A stretch of DNA of 64,000 bases from Bradyrhizobium sp. 1(2017) (GCF_011602485.2 NZ_CP050022.2:1054001-1118000); one strand, 5' to 3'; shown: positions 1 through 9,094, numbered from the stretch's first letter. The notes: a model not told the origin generated them from the letters alone. Translations and numbers: made by a program.

Positions 1-383
1 CGGCCGAGGATCTTGAGCGCGACCCTCTGTTTAATGTCTGCGGCATTGCCATTCACTGCCCCGAGCCAATTGGTGCACATCGGGCAGGGACGCTCACGTT
101 GCGGGCCATACATCCAGAAATAAGTGACAAGCGCGTCATTTTTGCCGAACAAGTCGATCAGGCCCACATCGCTGCCATTCGCGTCTTTGAAACGATAATC
201 CTTCATAATGAGCGGCCCGGGCGGCAACGCGCGGCGTTCGTCGGCAAGTCGCGTCATATGGCGCCTGAATTCGATCTCGTCCGCGAGCAAAGTCTCGCGC
301 GCCTTGCGATAGGCGTCGCTTTCGCCAGGGAACGGCGTCTTCCCTTTTTTTGCGAGTGTAGCAGCTGGTGTCAGCGTGTTCAT
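1..383 (-). CDS. DUF899 family thioredoxin-like protein (5' part; gene continues beyond position 1)
   Basis: Reading the minus strand from ATG at 383 gives 127 residues without a stop, running off the left edge. The segment starts MNTLTPAATLAKKGKTPFPG and later contains FWMYGP and CPMCTNW, typical of the DUF899 family, whose members have a thioredoxin-like fold and unknown substrate. The CPMC pair falls where a redox CxxC would be expected. An AGGAGA ribosome site lies a few bases upstream of the ATG. The 3' part is outside the window, so overall length and integrity cannot be judged. The longer ORFs in other frames here are shadows. Confidence 0.8.
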   Translation of the reverse strand, partial: MNTLTPAATLAKKGKTPFPGESDAYRKARETLLADEIEFRRHMTRLADERRALPPGPLIMKDYRFKDANGSDVGLIDLFGKNDALVTYFWMYGPQRERPCPMCTNWLGAVNGNAADIKQRVALKILG

Positions 384-639
384 GGGTTTCTCCTGGATCA
401 TCCATAATTCTGACAACGGCCGACAGAAAATTAGGTTGCGGCGGGACCGAGGGTGCCAGGGCCGAACTCCTACCGGTGTTCATGGTGATCTCGTTCAAGC
501 GGCGGAATGTCTCCTAAGGGTGGTCGTAAACGGTCATCGTCGACCCGTCGGGCAAAACACCCTCTTTTGCGCAAAACCGGTCAACCCCCGCTCGCAAAAA
601 GATTCCACTTTACCGAAATTCGGATTTGCGGCACCATCG

Positions 640-1160
640 TGCCATCCCGGCCCTCGGAGAGGGGCGATCGTACGTCGTAACGAAACGTGGGCGGGGGTGC
701 GGTGGACGCGGCTGCGTCGGGCACGCGAAGGTGAGGCCAGGGCGAGATGAACCTCGTGAGGCTCTCACTGCGTGCGGACGGACGGCGCCAACATCCGGCG
801 AAGCCTTTTGGCGGAGCCGGAAGCTGCGTACGGCGAAAACGCGTGGTCCTGACCGTCGTTGCTACGGTCAAGCCTTGCGGAGATGCTTTTGGGCTCGACC
901 GGGTCTGGATGCATCGCCAATTCGCGAGGTGACGGAGGCCAGAAGGAACTCGGCTCCGGGGAGAGCGCGCATAAGCCGTCAACCCATCGCGCAGGGAAGG
1001 CCGGGTGTTTTCCGGCCCACCTGTTGTCCGCCTGTGCATTTGCGTGCGCAAATTCTTCGCACAGCGGATCGTGGGTGCCAGCCGGCACCCGGCCTTCCCT
1101 GCGCCCTCTTCACTTCAAGAGGGCGAAAGAGAAGAGCAAAACTCGGGCGCCTTGAGCCGC
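640..1160. repeat. Probable high-copy Bradyrhizobium interspersed repeat, with a large terminal inverted repeat
   Basis: The 384-1197 stretch holds no convincing gene. From about 640 the sequence matches, from memory, a repeat common in Bradyrhizobium genomes, including the segments GTCGTTGCTACGGTCAAGCC, AGGAACTCGGCTCC and CATAAGCCGTCAA. Its right part is a visible inverted repeat: GCGCAGGGAAGGCCGGGTG near 990-1008 is mirrored by CACCCGGCCTTCCCTGCGC near 1087-1105, enclosing about 80 bases. No transposase is present. Outer borders are approximate. The 384-640 part upstream of the DUF899 gene shows nothing I can name. Confidence 0.6.
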
Positions 1161-1197
1161 GAGAACGCCGATCTGTGCGTGATTGAACGGAAGAAAA

Positions 1198-1272
1198 TGG
1201 TGCTGCCAGACAGGATTGAACTGTCGACCTCTCCATTACCAATGGAGTGCTCTACCACTGAGCTACGGCAGC
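1198..1272 (-). tRNA. tRNA-Thr (anticodon GGT), CCA encoded
   Basis: The minus strand folds as a complete cloverleaf. The acceptor GCTGCCG pairs with TGGCAGC, the D arm is GCTCAGTGGTAGAGC, the anticodon stem CTCCA/TGGAG holds loop TTGGTAA (anticodon GGT), and the T arm GACAG-TTCAATC-CTGTC is perfect. The CCA end is encoded at 1198-1200. Confidence 0.96.
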
Positions 1273-1585
1273 ATGTGCTGGTGAAGAATCGGGCGCCCGA
1301 GGGGCCTACCAAGCGGGCCGATATCTGCCACAAGCCCCCCTCCTGTGCAAGCTTGCAGGTCCCGTCAGAATGAGAAAAACGGGGCGATATCGGGGTCAAA
1401 ATGGCGATTTTGGCCGGAAAGCATCGACTCTCCGCTGTTCCAGGGGCCATATCCCCGGCCAAGTGGCCAGTTGCCCAAGGGCGGGATTCGATCCATTTCG
1501 CGTTTCGCACGAATGGATGGTGTAGGCCTCTTGAGCTGTCGCCATTCGGTGGCATCCTGCCGCCGACCATTGTGATGGACCTGTC
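1273..1585. other. Intergenic stretch, nothing recognised
   Basis: This 313-base stretch lies upstream of tRNA-Thr and of the small basic-protein gene at 1586. It should contain the promoters of both, but I see no clear sigma-70 hexamers, no hairpin terminator and no supported ORF. Confidence 0.5.
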
Positions 1586-1774
1586 ATGGCTGACGAGACC
1601 GACAAGAGCGCGCGACCGGCGAGGGCGTCCCGCGACGACCGCTTGAAATCGGCGCTGCGCGAAAACCTGAAGCGGCGGAAGCTGCAGGCGCGTGAGCGCG
1701 CCGCAACGGCCGCCCCCTCGCAGAACGACGATGGTTCCCTAAATGAGGGGACCGCCGGCAAGTCTGGCGGTTGA
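1586..1774 (+). CDS. Small highly charged protein of unknown function (62 aa)
   Basis: ATG at 1586 opens a 62-residue product beginning MADETDKSARPARASRDD, with a basic helical centre (LRENLKRRKLQARERA) and a flexible Gly/Ser tail. There are no cysteines, signal peptide or membrane segment. I recall similar small proteins in Bradyrhizobium next to tRNA-Thr; that is memory, not a search result. Function unknown. It could bind nucleic acid or ribosomes given its charge, but nothing in the sequence proves this. Confidence 0.6.
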   Translation: MADETDKSARPARASRDDRLKSALRENLKRRKLQARERAATAAPSQNDDGSLNEGTAGKSGG

Positions 1775-1827
1775 AGTCTGGCAGTTGAAGAACTGCGGCT
1801 GAATATTTGGAGTGCGTGACAGTGGCC

Positions 1828-3534
1828 ATGGGGCAGGACGGACAGCAGCAAGCCGAACGCGACGCGCTGATGGCGCGCTTCACCCGTCCCGAGCAGACCT
1901 TCCCGACGCTGACGCCCGCCGAAATCGAGCGGGTCAGGCATTTCGGCGAGGTCCGCAATTACGCCGATGGCGCGTTCCTGTTCGAGACCGGCAAGCCCGG
2001 GCCCGGCATGTTCGTCGTGCTGAAGGGACACGTCGCCATCACCCAGCGCGATGGCCTCGGTCATGTCACGCCGGTGATCGATCAGGGACCGGGACAGTTC
2101 CTGGCCGAGCTCAGCCAGCTCTCGGGACAGCCGGCGCTGGTCGACGGCCGCGCTGAGGGCGATGTCGAGACGCTGCTGCTGCCGCCGGAGCGGCTGCGCG
2201 CGCTGCTGGTCGCCGAGGCCGAGCTCGGCGAGCGCATCATGCGCGCGCTGATCCTGCGCCGGGTCAATCTGATCCAGGGCGGCATCGGCGGACCGGTGCT
2301 GATCGGTCCGTCGCATTCGGCCGGCGTGGTGCGCTTGCAGGGCTTTCTCACGCGCAACGGTCAGCCGCATCATCTGCTCGATCCCGAGCGTGACCGCGAT
2401 GCGGCCGAATTGATCGCGCGCTATTCGCCGAAGCCCGAAGACTGGCCGCTGGTGGTCGCCGCGAGCGGCGCCGTGTTGCGCAACCCCAATGAGACCGAGC
2501 TTGCGCGCGCCATTGGCATGATCGGCGGGGCGAAGGATGATCGTATCTACGACGTCGCGGTCGTCGGCTGCGGACCGGCCGGGCTTGCCACCGCCGTGTA
2601 TGCGGCGTCCGAGGGGCTGTCCGTCGCCGTGCTCGACATCCGCGCCTTCGGCGGCCAGGCCGGTGCGAGTGCGCGCATCGAAAACTATCTGGGCTTTCCG
2701 ACCGGCATTTCCGGCCAGGCGCTGACCGCGCGCGCCTTTACCCAGGCCCAGAAATTCGGCGCCGACATCATGATTCCCGTCACGGTGAAGTCGCTCGATT
2801 GCACGCGCAAGGACGGCGCGTTTTCGGTCGCACTCGAGGGCTGCGATCCCTTGCGCTCGCGTTCGGTCGTGGTCGCGAGCGGCGCACGCTATCGCCGGCC
2901 TGACATCGCGAACCTCGACAAGTTCGAGGGACGCGGCGTCTGGTACTGGGCCTCACCGGTCGAGGCGCGGCTCTGTGCCGGCGAGGAGGTGGCTCTCGTC
3001 GGTGCCGGCAATTCCGCCGGCCAGGCTGCCGTGTTCCTGTCGGGTCATGCGAAGAAGGTGCTGATGATCATCCGCGGCGGTGGCCTCGGCGCCAGCATGT
3101 CGCGCTACCTCATCGAGCGCATCGAAGCCACGCCCAACATCGAGTTGATGTTCAACACCGAGATCACCGCGCTCGAAGGCGACGAGGCCTCGCTGCTGCG
3201 GCGCATCCGCTGGAAGAGCCGCTTGTCCGATGACGGGGATTCTGCCGACATCCGCAATCTCTTCCTGTTCGTCGGCGCCGATCCCGCCACCTCCTGGCTC
3301 GACGGCTGCGGCGTGACGCTCGATCGCGGCGGCTTCGTCGTGACGGGCGCGCAGTCCGAACTGAATCAGGGCCGGCTCGTGGCGCCGCTGGAGACCTCCG
3401 TGCCCGGCGTCTATGCCGTGGGGGACGTCCGCTCCGGCTCGGTCAAGCGCGTCGGCGGCGCCATCGGCGAAGGCGCGCAGGTCGTGGCCTCCCTGCACGG
3501 TTATCTCGGCGACGCCGCAAAACCGGCGCTTTAG
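1828..3534 (+). CDS. Cyclic-nucleotide-binding / glutaredoxin-like / thioredoxin-reductase-like flavoprotein lacking CxxC
   Basis: The product has about 568 residues and three parts. Residues 25-150 form a cNMP-binding (Crp-like) barrel. Residues 160-235 resemble a thioredoxin/glutaredoxin-like domain. From 240 onward it is a thioredoxin-reductase flavoprotein, with FAD motif GCGPAGLA (about 247), GGQAGASARIENYLGFPTG, NAD(P) motif GAGNSAGQ (about 392) and C-terminal GVYAVGDVRSGS. Where classical TrxB has CATC the sequence reads YWASPVE, so no redox dithiol is visible and disulfide reduction by the usual mechanism is unlikely. The start could be GTG 1822 (9 bases after GGAG) or ATG 1828. A GAGCACGATC palindrome begins at the last base of the stop codon. 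Confidence 0.85.
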   Translation: MGQDGQQQAERDALMARFTRPEQTFPTLTPAEIERVRHFGEVRNYADGAFLFETGKPGPGMFVVLKGHVAITQRDGLGHVTPVIDQGPGQFLAELSQLSGQPALVDGRAEGDVETLLLPPERLRALLVAEAELGERIMRALILRRVNLIQGGIGGPVLIGPSHSAGVVRLQGFLTRNGQPHHLLDPERDRDAAELIARYSPKPEDWPLVVAASGAVLRNPNETELARAIGMIGGAKDDRIYDVAVVGCGPAGLATAVYAASEGLSVAVLDIRAFGGQAGASARIENYLGFPTGISGQALTARAFTQAQKFGADIMIPVTVKSLDCTRKDGAFSVALEGCDPLRSRSVVVASGARYRRPDIANLDKFEGRGVWYWASPVEARLCAGEEVALVGAGNSAGQAAVFLSGHAKKVLMIIRGGGLGASMSRYLIERIEATPNIELMFNTEITALEGDEASLLRRIRWKSRLSDDGDSADIRNLFLFVGADPATSWLDGCGVTLDRGGFVVTGAQSELNQGRLVAPLETSVPGVYAVGDVRSGSVKRVGGAIGEGAQVVASLHGYLGDAAKPAL

Positions 3535-3603
3535 AGCACGATCCGGACCCGAAGGGCCGCGCCGGCGCAAAGCGTGGCGCGGTTTTCCGGCAAGATCGTG
3601 CTC
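3534..3603. repeat. GAGCAYGATC-type palindromic element
   Basis: GAGCACGATC at 3534 is matched by its exact reverse complement GATCGTGCTC ending at 3603. The interior has a second stem-like part (GGCCGCGCC). The first base is the last base of the preceding TAG stop. Related copies occur at 9044, 44388 and 57001. Confidence 0.75.
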
Positions 3604-3737
3604 AAAGAATAAGTCAAGGACAAGACAGGGGAATGGCAAGTCGAATGAGGCTTGCCATCGCGCCGCATCCTGCGGACTATCGCCCGTCGCGAGGCCGATG
3701 GCGCTTCGAAGAACAAAGCTTCACATGGGAGGACCAA

Positions 3738-4046
3738 ATGGCTGAAGTCGTCGTGCTCTACAAAACGCCCAAGGATGCTGCCGCCTTCGACAAGTACTAT
3801 GCCGAAACGCACATCCCGCTCGCGAAGAAACTTCCCGGCTTGAAGAAATACGCCGTCAGCAAGGGGCCGGTCGGCTCCCCCGCCGGCCCTTCCGGAATCC
3901 ATCTCGTCGCCGTCCTCACCTTCGACAGCGTGGCCGACGTCCAGGCCGCATTCGGCAGCCCGGAAGGCCAGGCCACCGGCGCCGACGTGCCGAAATTCGC
4001 CAGCGGCGGCGCCGACATCCTGATCTTCGACACGAAGGAAGTTTGA
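3738..4046 (+). CDS. EthD family protein (102 aa)
   Basis: ATG 3738 follows GGGAGGA by six bases, so it is preferred over the upstream in-frame start at 3633. The product begins MAEVVVLYKTPKDAAAFDKY and contains YAETHIPLAKKLPGLKKY, characteristic of the EthD dimeric alpha-beta barrel family, and ends in GGADILIFDTKEV. At 102 residues it has the usual family length. EthD proteins were first linked to ethyl tert-butyl ether degradation, but most are of unknown role. No ether-degradation genes lie nearby, so the specific function is open. Confidence 0.88.
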   Translation: MAEVVVLYKTPKDAAAFDKYYAETHIPLAKKLPGLKKYAVSKGPVGSPAGPSGIHLVAVLTFDSVADVQAAFGSPEGQATGADVPKFASGGADILIFDTKEV

Positions 4047-4050
4047 GATG

Positions 4051-4087
4051 CGCAACATCGGCCCGCCGATTGCGGGCCGATGTTGCG
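4051..4087. terminator. 15-bp perfect palindrome downstream of the EthD gene
   Basis: CGCAACATCGGCCCG at 4051 is exactly mirrored ending at 4087, with a seven-base loop, five bases after the EthD stop. There is no T-run, so it is either a Rho-assisted terminator or an mRNA 3'-end stabiliser. Confidence 0.6.
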
Positions 4088-4278
4088 GCGCTCGATTCAA
4101 CTTTCGTCGAAAGCCTGCCGCCGTTCGTGACAGCGCTGCAAAAAATCCGGGCATGCGTTGTCAATTCGCACGACGGCGCATGGCTTGCTGCGCATATGCG
4201 GCGATAGTACATGTGGCAATCTCATGAGGGCCGTAATACTACTCTCGTCACCTCAATGCTGAGAGTAGGAGAGATGGC

Positions 4279-4788
4279 ATGATGCTTGGGTTGAGCCTGC
4301 CCGCCCTGACGCTGATCCATGTCATCATCAGCCTGATCGCCATCGCTGCCGGCCTCGTCGTGATGTTCGGCCTGCTCGGCTCGAAGTCGATGCCGGGCCT
4401 CACCGCGACCTTCCTGCTGTTCACGATCCTCACCAGCGCCACCGGCTTCCTGTTTCCGTTCAAGGAGCTCCTGCCCTCGCACATCATCGGCATCATCTCG
4501 CTGGTGCTGCTCGCGGCCGCCTGCTTCGCGCTCTACGGCAAGAAGCTCGCCGGCGTCTGGCGCCCGGTCTACATCGTGACCGCGATGATCTCGCTCTATT
4601 TCAACGTCTTCGTGCTGGTGATCCAGTCGTTCCTGAAGGTGCCGGCGCTCGCCGCGCTCGCGCCCGCCGTGCCGCCGGCGCCGCCGTCGGGCCCGGTGTT
4701 CGCGGTGGTGCAGGGCATCGTGCTGGTGTTCTTCGTCGTGCTCACTGTCGGTGCCTGGCGCCGCTACAAGCCGATGGCGTTTGCCTGA
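4279..4788 (+). CDS. Small integral membrane protein of unknown function (169 aa)
   Basis: Two adjacent ATG codons (4279, 4282) follow AGGAGAG. The product is very hydrophobic, with about four to five transmembrane segments, for example LIHVIISLIAIAAGLVVMF, FLLFTILTSATGFLF, IIGIISLVLLAAACFAL and a last span near the C terminus (FAVVQGIVLVFFVVLTVGAW). A Pro/Ala-rich loop (PAVPPAPPSGP) precedes the last span. No catalytic motif is visible. It stands alone between EthD and the hydrolase gene, separated from the latter by a palindromic repeat. I do not recognise a named family. Confidence 0.75.
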   Translation: MMLGLSLPALTLIHVIISLIAIAAGLVVMFGLLGSKSMPGLTATFLLFTILTSATGFLFPFKELLPSHIIGIISLVLLAAACFALYGKKLAGVWRPVYIVTAMISLYFNVFVLVIQSFLKVPALAALAPAVPPAPPSGPVFAVVQGIVLVFFVVLTVGAWRRYKPMAFA

Positions 4789-4800
4789 TCGGCATGCTCT

Positions 4801-4895
4801 CCGTGATTCCGGGCATCCGCAGTGATGAATCCGGAATCCTCGATCCAGCAATCTCCAGATTCCGGGTTCGCGCTGGCGCGCGCCCCGGAATGACG
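4801..4895. repeat. ATTCCGGG-type palindromic element
   Basis: CCGTGATTCCGGGC near 4801 and GCGCCCCGGAATGACG near 4880-4895 are imperfect inverted repeats, with inner ATCCGGAAT and ATTCCGGGT arms between them. Similar elements lie at 32891, 36483 and 59831. Confidence 0.65.
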
Positions 4896-4918
4896 TCTTT
4901 CACCGAAGGAGCTCCGCA

Positions 4919-5743
4919 ATGCCCACCATCACCACCAAAGACGGCGTCGAGATCTTCTACAAGGATTGGGGCTCGGGCCAGCCGATCGTGTTCAGCCATG
5001 GCTGGCCGCTGTCCTCAGACGATTGGGACGCGCAGATGATGTACTTCGTCACACGCGGCTATCGCGTCGTCGCCCATGACCGCCGCGGCCACGGCCGCTC
5101 GGCGCAGGTCGCCGATGGTCACGACATGGACCACTATGCAGATGACCTTGCGGCGGTGACGGCGCATCTCGACCTCAAGAACGCCATCCATGTCGGCCAT
5201 TCCACCGGCGGCGGCGAAGTCGTGCATTATATCGCGCGCCATGGCGAGAGCCGGGTGGCGAAGGCTGCGATCCTCTCGGCCGTGCCGCCGCTGATGGTGC
5301 AAACCGCGGCCAACCCGGGCGGTCTGCCGAAGAGCGTGTTCGACGATCTCCAGGCGCAACTCGCCGCCAGCCGCACGCAATTCTATCGCGACCTCCCTGC
5401 CGGCCCGTTCTACGGCTACAACCGCCCCGGCGCAAAACCGTCGGAAGCGGTGATCCAGAACTGGTGGCGCCAGGGCATGATGGGCGGCGCGAAGGCGCAT
5501 TACGACGGCATCGTCGCGTTCTCGCAGACCGATTTCACCGAGGATCTGAAGAAGATCAACGTGCCCGTGTTGGTGATGCACGGCGACGACGACCAGATCG
5601 TGCCTTACGCCGATTCCGGCCCGCTGTCGGCCAAGCTGCTGAAGAACGGCACGCTGAAGACCTACAAGGGCTTCCCGCACGGCATGCCGACCACGCACGC
5701 CGAGACGATCAACGCGGACTTGCTGGCGTTTTTCAAGGCGTAA
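4919..5743 (+). CDS. Alpha/beta hydrolase of the non-heme chloroperoxidase type
   Basis: The 274-residue product starts [18 protein letters not shown] at ATG 4919, just downstream of GAAGGAG. It has HGWP (oxyanion region), the nucleophile elbow GHSTGGG with Ser about 95, an acid in [10 protein letters not shown] and the catalytic His in GFPHGMP. This is the arrangement of cofactor-free haloperoxidases/perhydrolases (about 275 aa), which use a serine-hydrolase triad to make peracids or hydrolyse esters. The natural substrate cannot be told from sequence. No signal peptide, so cytosolic. Confidence 0.9.
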   Translation: MPTITTKDGVEIFYKDWGSGQPIVFSHGWPLSSDDWDAQMMYFVTRGYRVVAHDRRGHGRSAQVADGHDMDHYADDLAAVTAHLDLKNAIHVGHSTGGGEVVHYIARHGESRVAKAAILSAVPPLMVQTAANPGGLPKSVFDDLQAQLAASRTQFYRDLPAGPFYGYNRPGAKPSEAVIQNWWRQGMMGGAKAHYDGIVAFSQTDFTEDLKKINVPVLVMHGDDDQIVPYADSGPLSAKLLKNGTLKTYKGFPHGMPTTHAETINADLLAFFKA

Positions 5744-5798
5744 AGCTTCAAAAAGATGGGCTCGCGGTGAGAGCTGCGAGCCCGTTGGGGACGCTCCG

Positions 5799-6458
5799 AT
5801 GAAAGTCATCGTTTTCGGCGCGACCGGCATGGTCGGGCAGGGCGTCTTGCGCGAATGCCTGATCGATCCCGGTATCGACCGCGTGCTCGTGGTCGGTCGC
5901 AGCCCGACCGGCCACCGCGACGCCAAGCTCGTCGAGATCGTGCACGGCGATTTCACGGACTATTCGGCGATCGAGGCGCAGCTCACGGGCTTCGATGCCT
6001 GCTTTTTCTGCCTCGGCGTTTCCTCGATCGGCATGAACGAAGAGCGCTACCGTCATCTGACCCATGATCTCACGCTCGCTGCCGCGACGACGCTGGCGCG
6101 GCTCAATCCGCAGATGACCTTCGTCTATGTCACCGGCGCCGGCACCGATTCCACGGAGCAGGGATCGCTGATGTGGGCGCGGATCAAGGGCAAGACCGAG
6201 AACGATCTTCTGAAGCTGCCGTTCAAGGCTGCTTACATGTTCCGGCCCGGCGCGATCCAGCCCCTGCACGGCGCCCGGTCGAAGACCGCCTGGGTGCAGG
6301 CGGTGTATGCCGCAACCTGGCCGCTCTGGTCGGTGCTGCGCCGGATCTCGCCGTCGCTGGTCACCTCGACCGAGCAGATCGGCCGCGGCATGATCCGCGT
6401 CGCCCGGGAGGGGTATCCGCGGAAGGTGCTGGAGATGGAGGATATCAATAGCCTCTAA
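5799..6458 (+). CDS. NAD(P)-binding Rossmann-fold protein (NmrA/epimerase-like)
   Basis: ATG 5799 gives 219 residues starting MKVIVFGATGMVGQGVLREC, with the dinucleotide signature GATGMVGQG at the N terminus. YVTGAGTDS resembles the catalytic-serine strand region of atypical short-chain dehydrogenases, and FRPGAIQPLHG follows later. The usual YxxxK pair is not evident, as in NmrA/HSCARG-like redox-sensing or quinone-reductase-like relatives. It lies 55 bases after the hydrolase gene on the same strand and may be co-transcribed. Substrate unknown. Confidence 0.82.
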   Translation: MKVIVFGATGMVGQGVLRECLIDPGIDRVLVVGRSPTGHRDAKLVEIVHGDFTDYSAIEAQLTGFDACFFCLGVSSIGMNEERYRHLTHDLTLAAATTLARLNPQMTFVYVTGAGTDSTEQGSLMWARIKGKTENDLLKLPFKAAYMFRPGAIQPLHGARSKTAWVQAVYAATWPLWSVLRRISPSLVTSTEQIGRGMIRVAREGYPRKVLEMEDINSL

Positions 6459-6541
6459 TCCGTTGACCCGTTAGCTTGCCGCGGAAATTTCGGCGCCCGC
6501 GCGCGTTGAGCCCCATCCGCCCTGAAGGAAAAGCGTCGGCG

Positions 6542-6991
6542 ATGTCTCCCCAGCTCAAACTGATCGCACTCGATGCCGATGATCTCGCTGTCATCTCGAC
6601 CCATGTCCAGGACGCCCGTGTCCAGGCCTCCGACATCATCTGGCGGCAGAACGAGAAACGGCTCGTGGTCGGCATGAGCCGGCTGGACTGGGAGCAGACG
6701 CTGGAAGGCGAGGCCGAGCCGCGCCGGCTGGTCGCCGCGCTCCGCTTCGACCGCGTGCTCGCCTGCAAATCGCGCAATATCGATCTCGCCGCGCCGGACA
6801 AGGTTCTGGACCTCGTCGGCATCGAGTTTCACCCCCAGCATGGCCGCGACCAGGAGCCCGGCGGCAGCGCTCTGCTTTTGTTCGCCCAAGGCGGCGCCAT
6901 CCGCCTCGACGTCGAGTGCCTGGAATGCGAGCTGACCGACCTGGGGGCGGACGCGCTGGGAACGGGACCGGCGATCGACGGGGAGGGGTGA
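6542..6991 (+). CDS. DUF2948 family protein (149 aa)
   Basis: ATG 6542 opens MSPQLKLIALDADDLAVIST, continuing with VQDARVQASDIIW and LVVGMSRLDWEQ, characteristic of DUF2948. The longer frame upstream (from 6476) lacks a supporting ribosome site. In alphaproteobacteria this small protein commonly sits directly before hisD, as here, which supports the assignment. The biochemical function is not established. No membrane segment or signal peptide. Confidence 0.88.
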   Translation: MSPQLKLIALDADDLAVISTHVQDARVQASDIIWRQNEKRLVVGMSRLDWEQTLEGEAEPRRLVAALRFDRVLACKSRNIDLAAPDKVLDLVGIEFHPQHGRDQEPGGSALLLFAQGGAIRLDVECLECELTDLGADALGTGPAIDGEG

Positions 6992-7020
6992 GGTGGCCTG
7001 CAAAGGTCTCGCATTCCGCC

Positions 7021-7141
7021 GTCGTCCTGGCGAAAGCCAGGACCCATAACCCCAAGACCCTCCTGTTGAAACGAGCTGTGGCTCGATTCCGCCTCCTCAC
7101 ATCCGCCGGTGGCAATGGGTCCTGGCTTTCGCCAGGACGAC
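7021..7141. repeat. 121-bp element with perfect 26-bp inverted termini (GTCGTCCTGGC type)
   Basis: Positions 7021-7046 (GTCGTCCTGGCGAAAGCCAG then GACCCA) are exactly reverse-complemented at 7116-7141. Each arm also folds internally (CTGGCGAAAGCCAG). Its length equals that of the element at 47987-48107. It separates DUF2948 from hisD. Confidence 0.85.
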
Positions 7142-7253
7142 GCCGAGGGGTAACGGATCGGCCGAAGGGTTGACGCCGCTTCCCCGCCGCGCCATTGAGC
7201 AGGGGGTCGGGTCAGCCAACCCGCCCAAAGACCAGCCAAAAGACCATCGCAAA

Positions 7254-8549
7254 ATGCCCGTTCGTCTCGACCGCAGCAGCGCCGATTTTGACCAGCGATT
7301 CGCGGCCTTCCTCGCCGCCAAGCGCGAGGTGTCGGCCGACGTCGAGGCCGCCGCGCGTGCGATCGTCGACGACGTCGCCAGACGGGGCGATGCGGCCCTG
7401 CTCGAGGCCACGCAAAAGTTCGACCGGCTGACGCTGGATGCGGCGTCCATGCGCGTCACGGCCGCCGAGGTCGACGCCGCGACAAAGGCCTGCGATGCGG
7501 CGACGCTGGACGCGCTCAAGCTCGCGCGTGACCGCATCGAGGCCTATCACCGTCGGCAGCTGCCGACCGACGAACGCTTCACCGATGCCCTCGGCGTCGA
7601 GCTCGGCTGGCGCTACACCGCGATCGAATCTGCTGGCCTCTACGTGCCCGGCGGCACCGCGGCCTATCCGTCCTCGGTGCTGATGAACGCGGTGCCCGCC
7701 AGGGTCGCCGGCGTCGCGCGCCTCGTGATGGTGGTGCCCTCGCCCGACGGCAAGCTCAACCCGCTGGTGCTGGCGGCAGCGTCGCTCGGCGGCGTCACCG
7801 AGATCTATCGCGTCGGCGGTGCGCAGGCCGTGGCCGCGCTCGCGCACGGCACCGCGACGATCGCGCCGGTGGCGAAGATCGTCGGCCCCGGCAACGCCTA
7901 TGTCGCAGCGGCGAAGCGGCTGGTGTTCGGCAAGGTCGGCATCGACATGATCGCCGGTCCGTCCGAGGTGCTGGTGATCGCCGACGACACCGGCAATGCC
8001 GACTGGATCGCCGCCGATCTCCTCGCACAGGCCGAGCACGATGCCAGCGCGCAGTCGATCCTGATCACCGATTCCGCGCGCCTTGCCGCCGATGTCGAGA
8101 AGGCGGTCGCGGCGCAGTTGAAGACGCTGCCGCGCGCCGCGATCGCCGGCGCTTCCTGGGCCGATTTCGGCGCCATCATCATGGTGAAGACTCTCACTGA
8201 GGCCATCCCGCTCGCGGACGCCATTGCCGCCGAGCATCTCGAGATCATGACGGATGATCCCGATGCGCTCGCCGCAAAGATCCGCAACGCCGGCGCGGTG
8301 TTCCTCGGGGCGCATACGCCGGAGGCCATCGGCGACTATGTCGGCGGCTCCAACCACGTGCTGCCGACCGCGCGCTCGGCGCGATTCTCCTCAGGGCTGG
8401 GGGTCGCCGACTTCATGAAGCGCACCTCGATCCTGAAATGCGGCCCGGATCAGCTGCGTGCGCTGGGACCTGCCGCGATGACGCTCGGACAAGCGGAGGG
8501 GCTCGACGCCCATTCGCGCTCGATTGGATTGCGCCTCAATCTGTCATGA
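7254..8549 (+). CDS. hisD: Histidinol dehydrogenase
   Basis: HisD (EC 1.1.1.23) is a zinc enzyme that oxidises histidinol to histidine in two NAD+-dependent steps, the last part of histidine biosynthesis. ATG 7254 gives 431 residues (the E. coli enzyme has 434). Visible family blocks are [78 protein letters not shown] and [11 protein letters not shown], which include the zinc- and substrate-binding His/Glu residues. The upstream in-frame extension to 7170 overlaps no ribosome site. Its stop overlaps the next gene (ATGA), so the two are translationally coupled. No other his-operon gene is adjacent. Confidence 0.97.
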   Translation: MPVRLDRSSADFDQRFAAFLAAKREVSADVEAAARAIVDDVARRGDAALLEATQKFDRLTLDAASMRVTAAEVDAATKACDAATLDALKLARDRIEAYHRRQLPTDERFTDALGVELGWRYTAIESAGLYVPGGTAAYPSSVLMNAVPARVAGVARLVMVVPSPDGKLNPLVLAAASLGGVTEIYRVGGAQAVAALAHGTATIAPVAKIVGPGNAYVAAAKRLVFGKVGIDMIAGPSEVLVIADDTGNADWIAADLLAQAEHDASAQSILITDSARLAADVEKAVAAQLKTLPRAAIAGASWADFGAIIMVKTLTEAIPLADAIAAEHLEIMTDDPDALAAKIRNAGAVFLGAHTPEAIGDYVGGSNHVLPTARSARFSSGLGVADFMKRTSILKCGPDQLRALGPAAMTLGQAEGLDAHSRSIGLRLNLS

Positions 8550-9043
8550 CAAAGCCGCCCGAACAGGACGACTCGACCAATCGCATCGTCGGCGTCACGC
8601 TCGACGAGGACTCGATCGGCCGTTCCGGGCCCGACATCGAGCATGAGCGCGCCATCGCGATCTACGACCTGATCGAGCAGAACCTGTTCGCGCCCGACGG
8701 TGCCGAGGGGCAGGGCCCGTTCACCCTGCATATCGGCATCACCGGCAATCGCCTGATGTTCGACATCCGCCGCGAGGACGCTACGCCCGTCGTCGCGCAT
8801 CTGTTGTCGCTGACGCCGTTCCGGCGGATCGTGAAGGACTATTTCATGATCTGCGACAGCTACTATCAGGCGATCCGCACCGCGACGCCGGACAAGATCG
8901 AGGCCATCGACATGGGCCGCCGCGGCATCCATGACGAGGGATCGCGCACGCTGCAGGAGCGTCTGAAGGGCAAGGTGCGGATCGACTTCGAGACCTCGCG
9001 CCGGCTGTTCACGCTCATCACCGTCCTGCATTGGAAGGGGTGA
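8546..9043 (+). CDS. UPF0262 family protein (165 aa)
   Basis: ATG 8546 overlaps the hisD stop by four bases. The product contains [37 protein letters not shown] and [10 protein letters not shown], the conserved blocks of UPF0262. The family is alphaproteobacterial, usually follows hisD and has no assigned activity. Cytosolic, without cysteine motifs. Its TGA is immediately followed by a GAGC..GATC palindromic element. Confidence 0.92.
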   Translation: MTKPPEQDDSTNRIVGVTLDEDSIGRSGPDIEHERAIAIYDLIEQNLFAPDGAEGQGPFTLHIGITGNRLMFDIRREDATPVVAHLLSLTPFRRIVKDYFMICDSYYQAIRTATPDKIEAIDMGRRGIHDEGSRTLQERLKGKVRIDFETSRRLFTLITVLHWKG

Positions 9044-9094
9044 GCGCGCATGATCCCGAAAAGTGGGAACCGGTTTTCGGATCGGATCATACGC
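9044..9094. repeat. GAGCAYGATC-type palindromic element, degenerate
   Basis: GCGCATGATCCCGAAAAGTG at about 9046 pairs with CGGATCGGATCATACGC ending at 9094. The core matches the common Bradyrhizobium CATGATC..GATCATG element. It starts directly after the UPF0262 stop codon. Confidence 0.65.

Noticed and set aside
136..498. 120-codon minus-strand frame overlapping the DUF899 gene
   Set aside because: A different frame of the same strand encodes the DUF899 motifs with a ribosome site.
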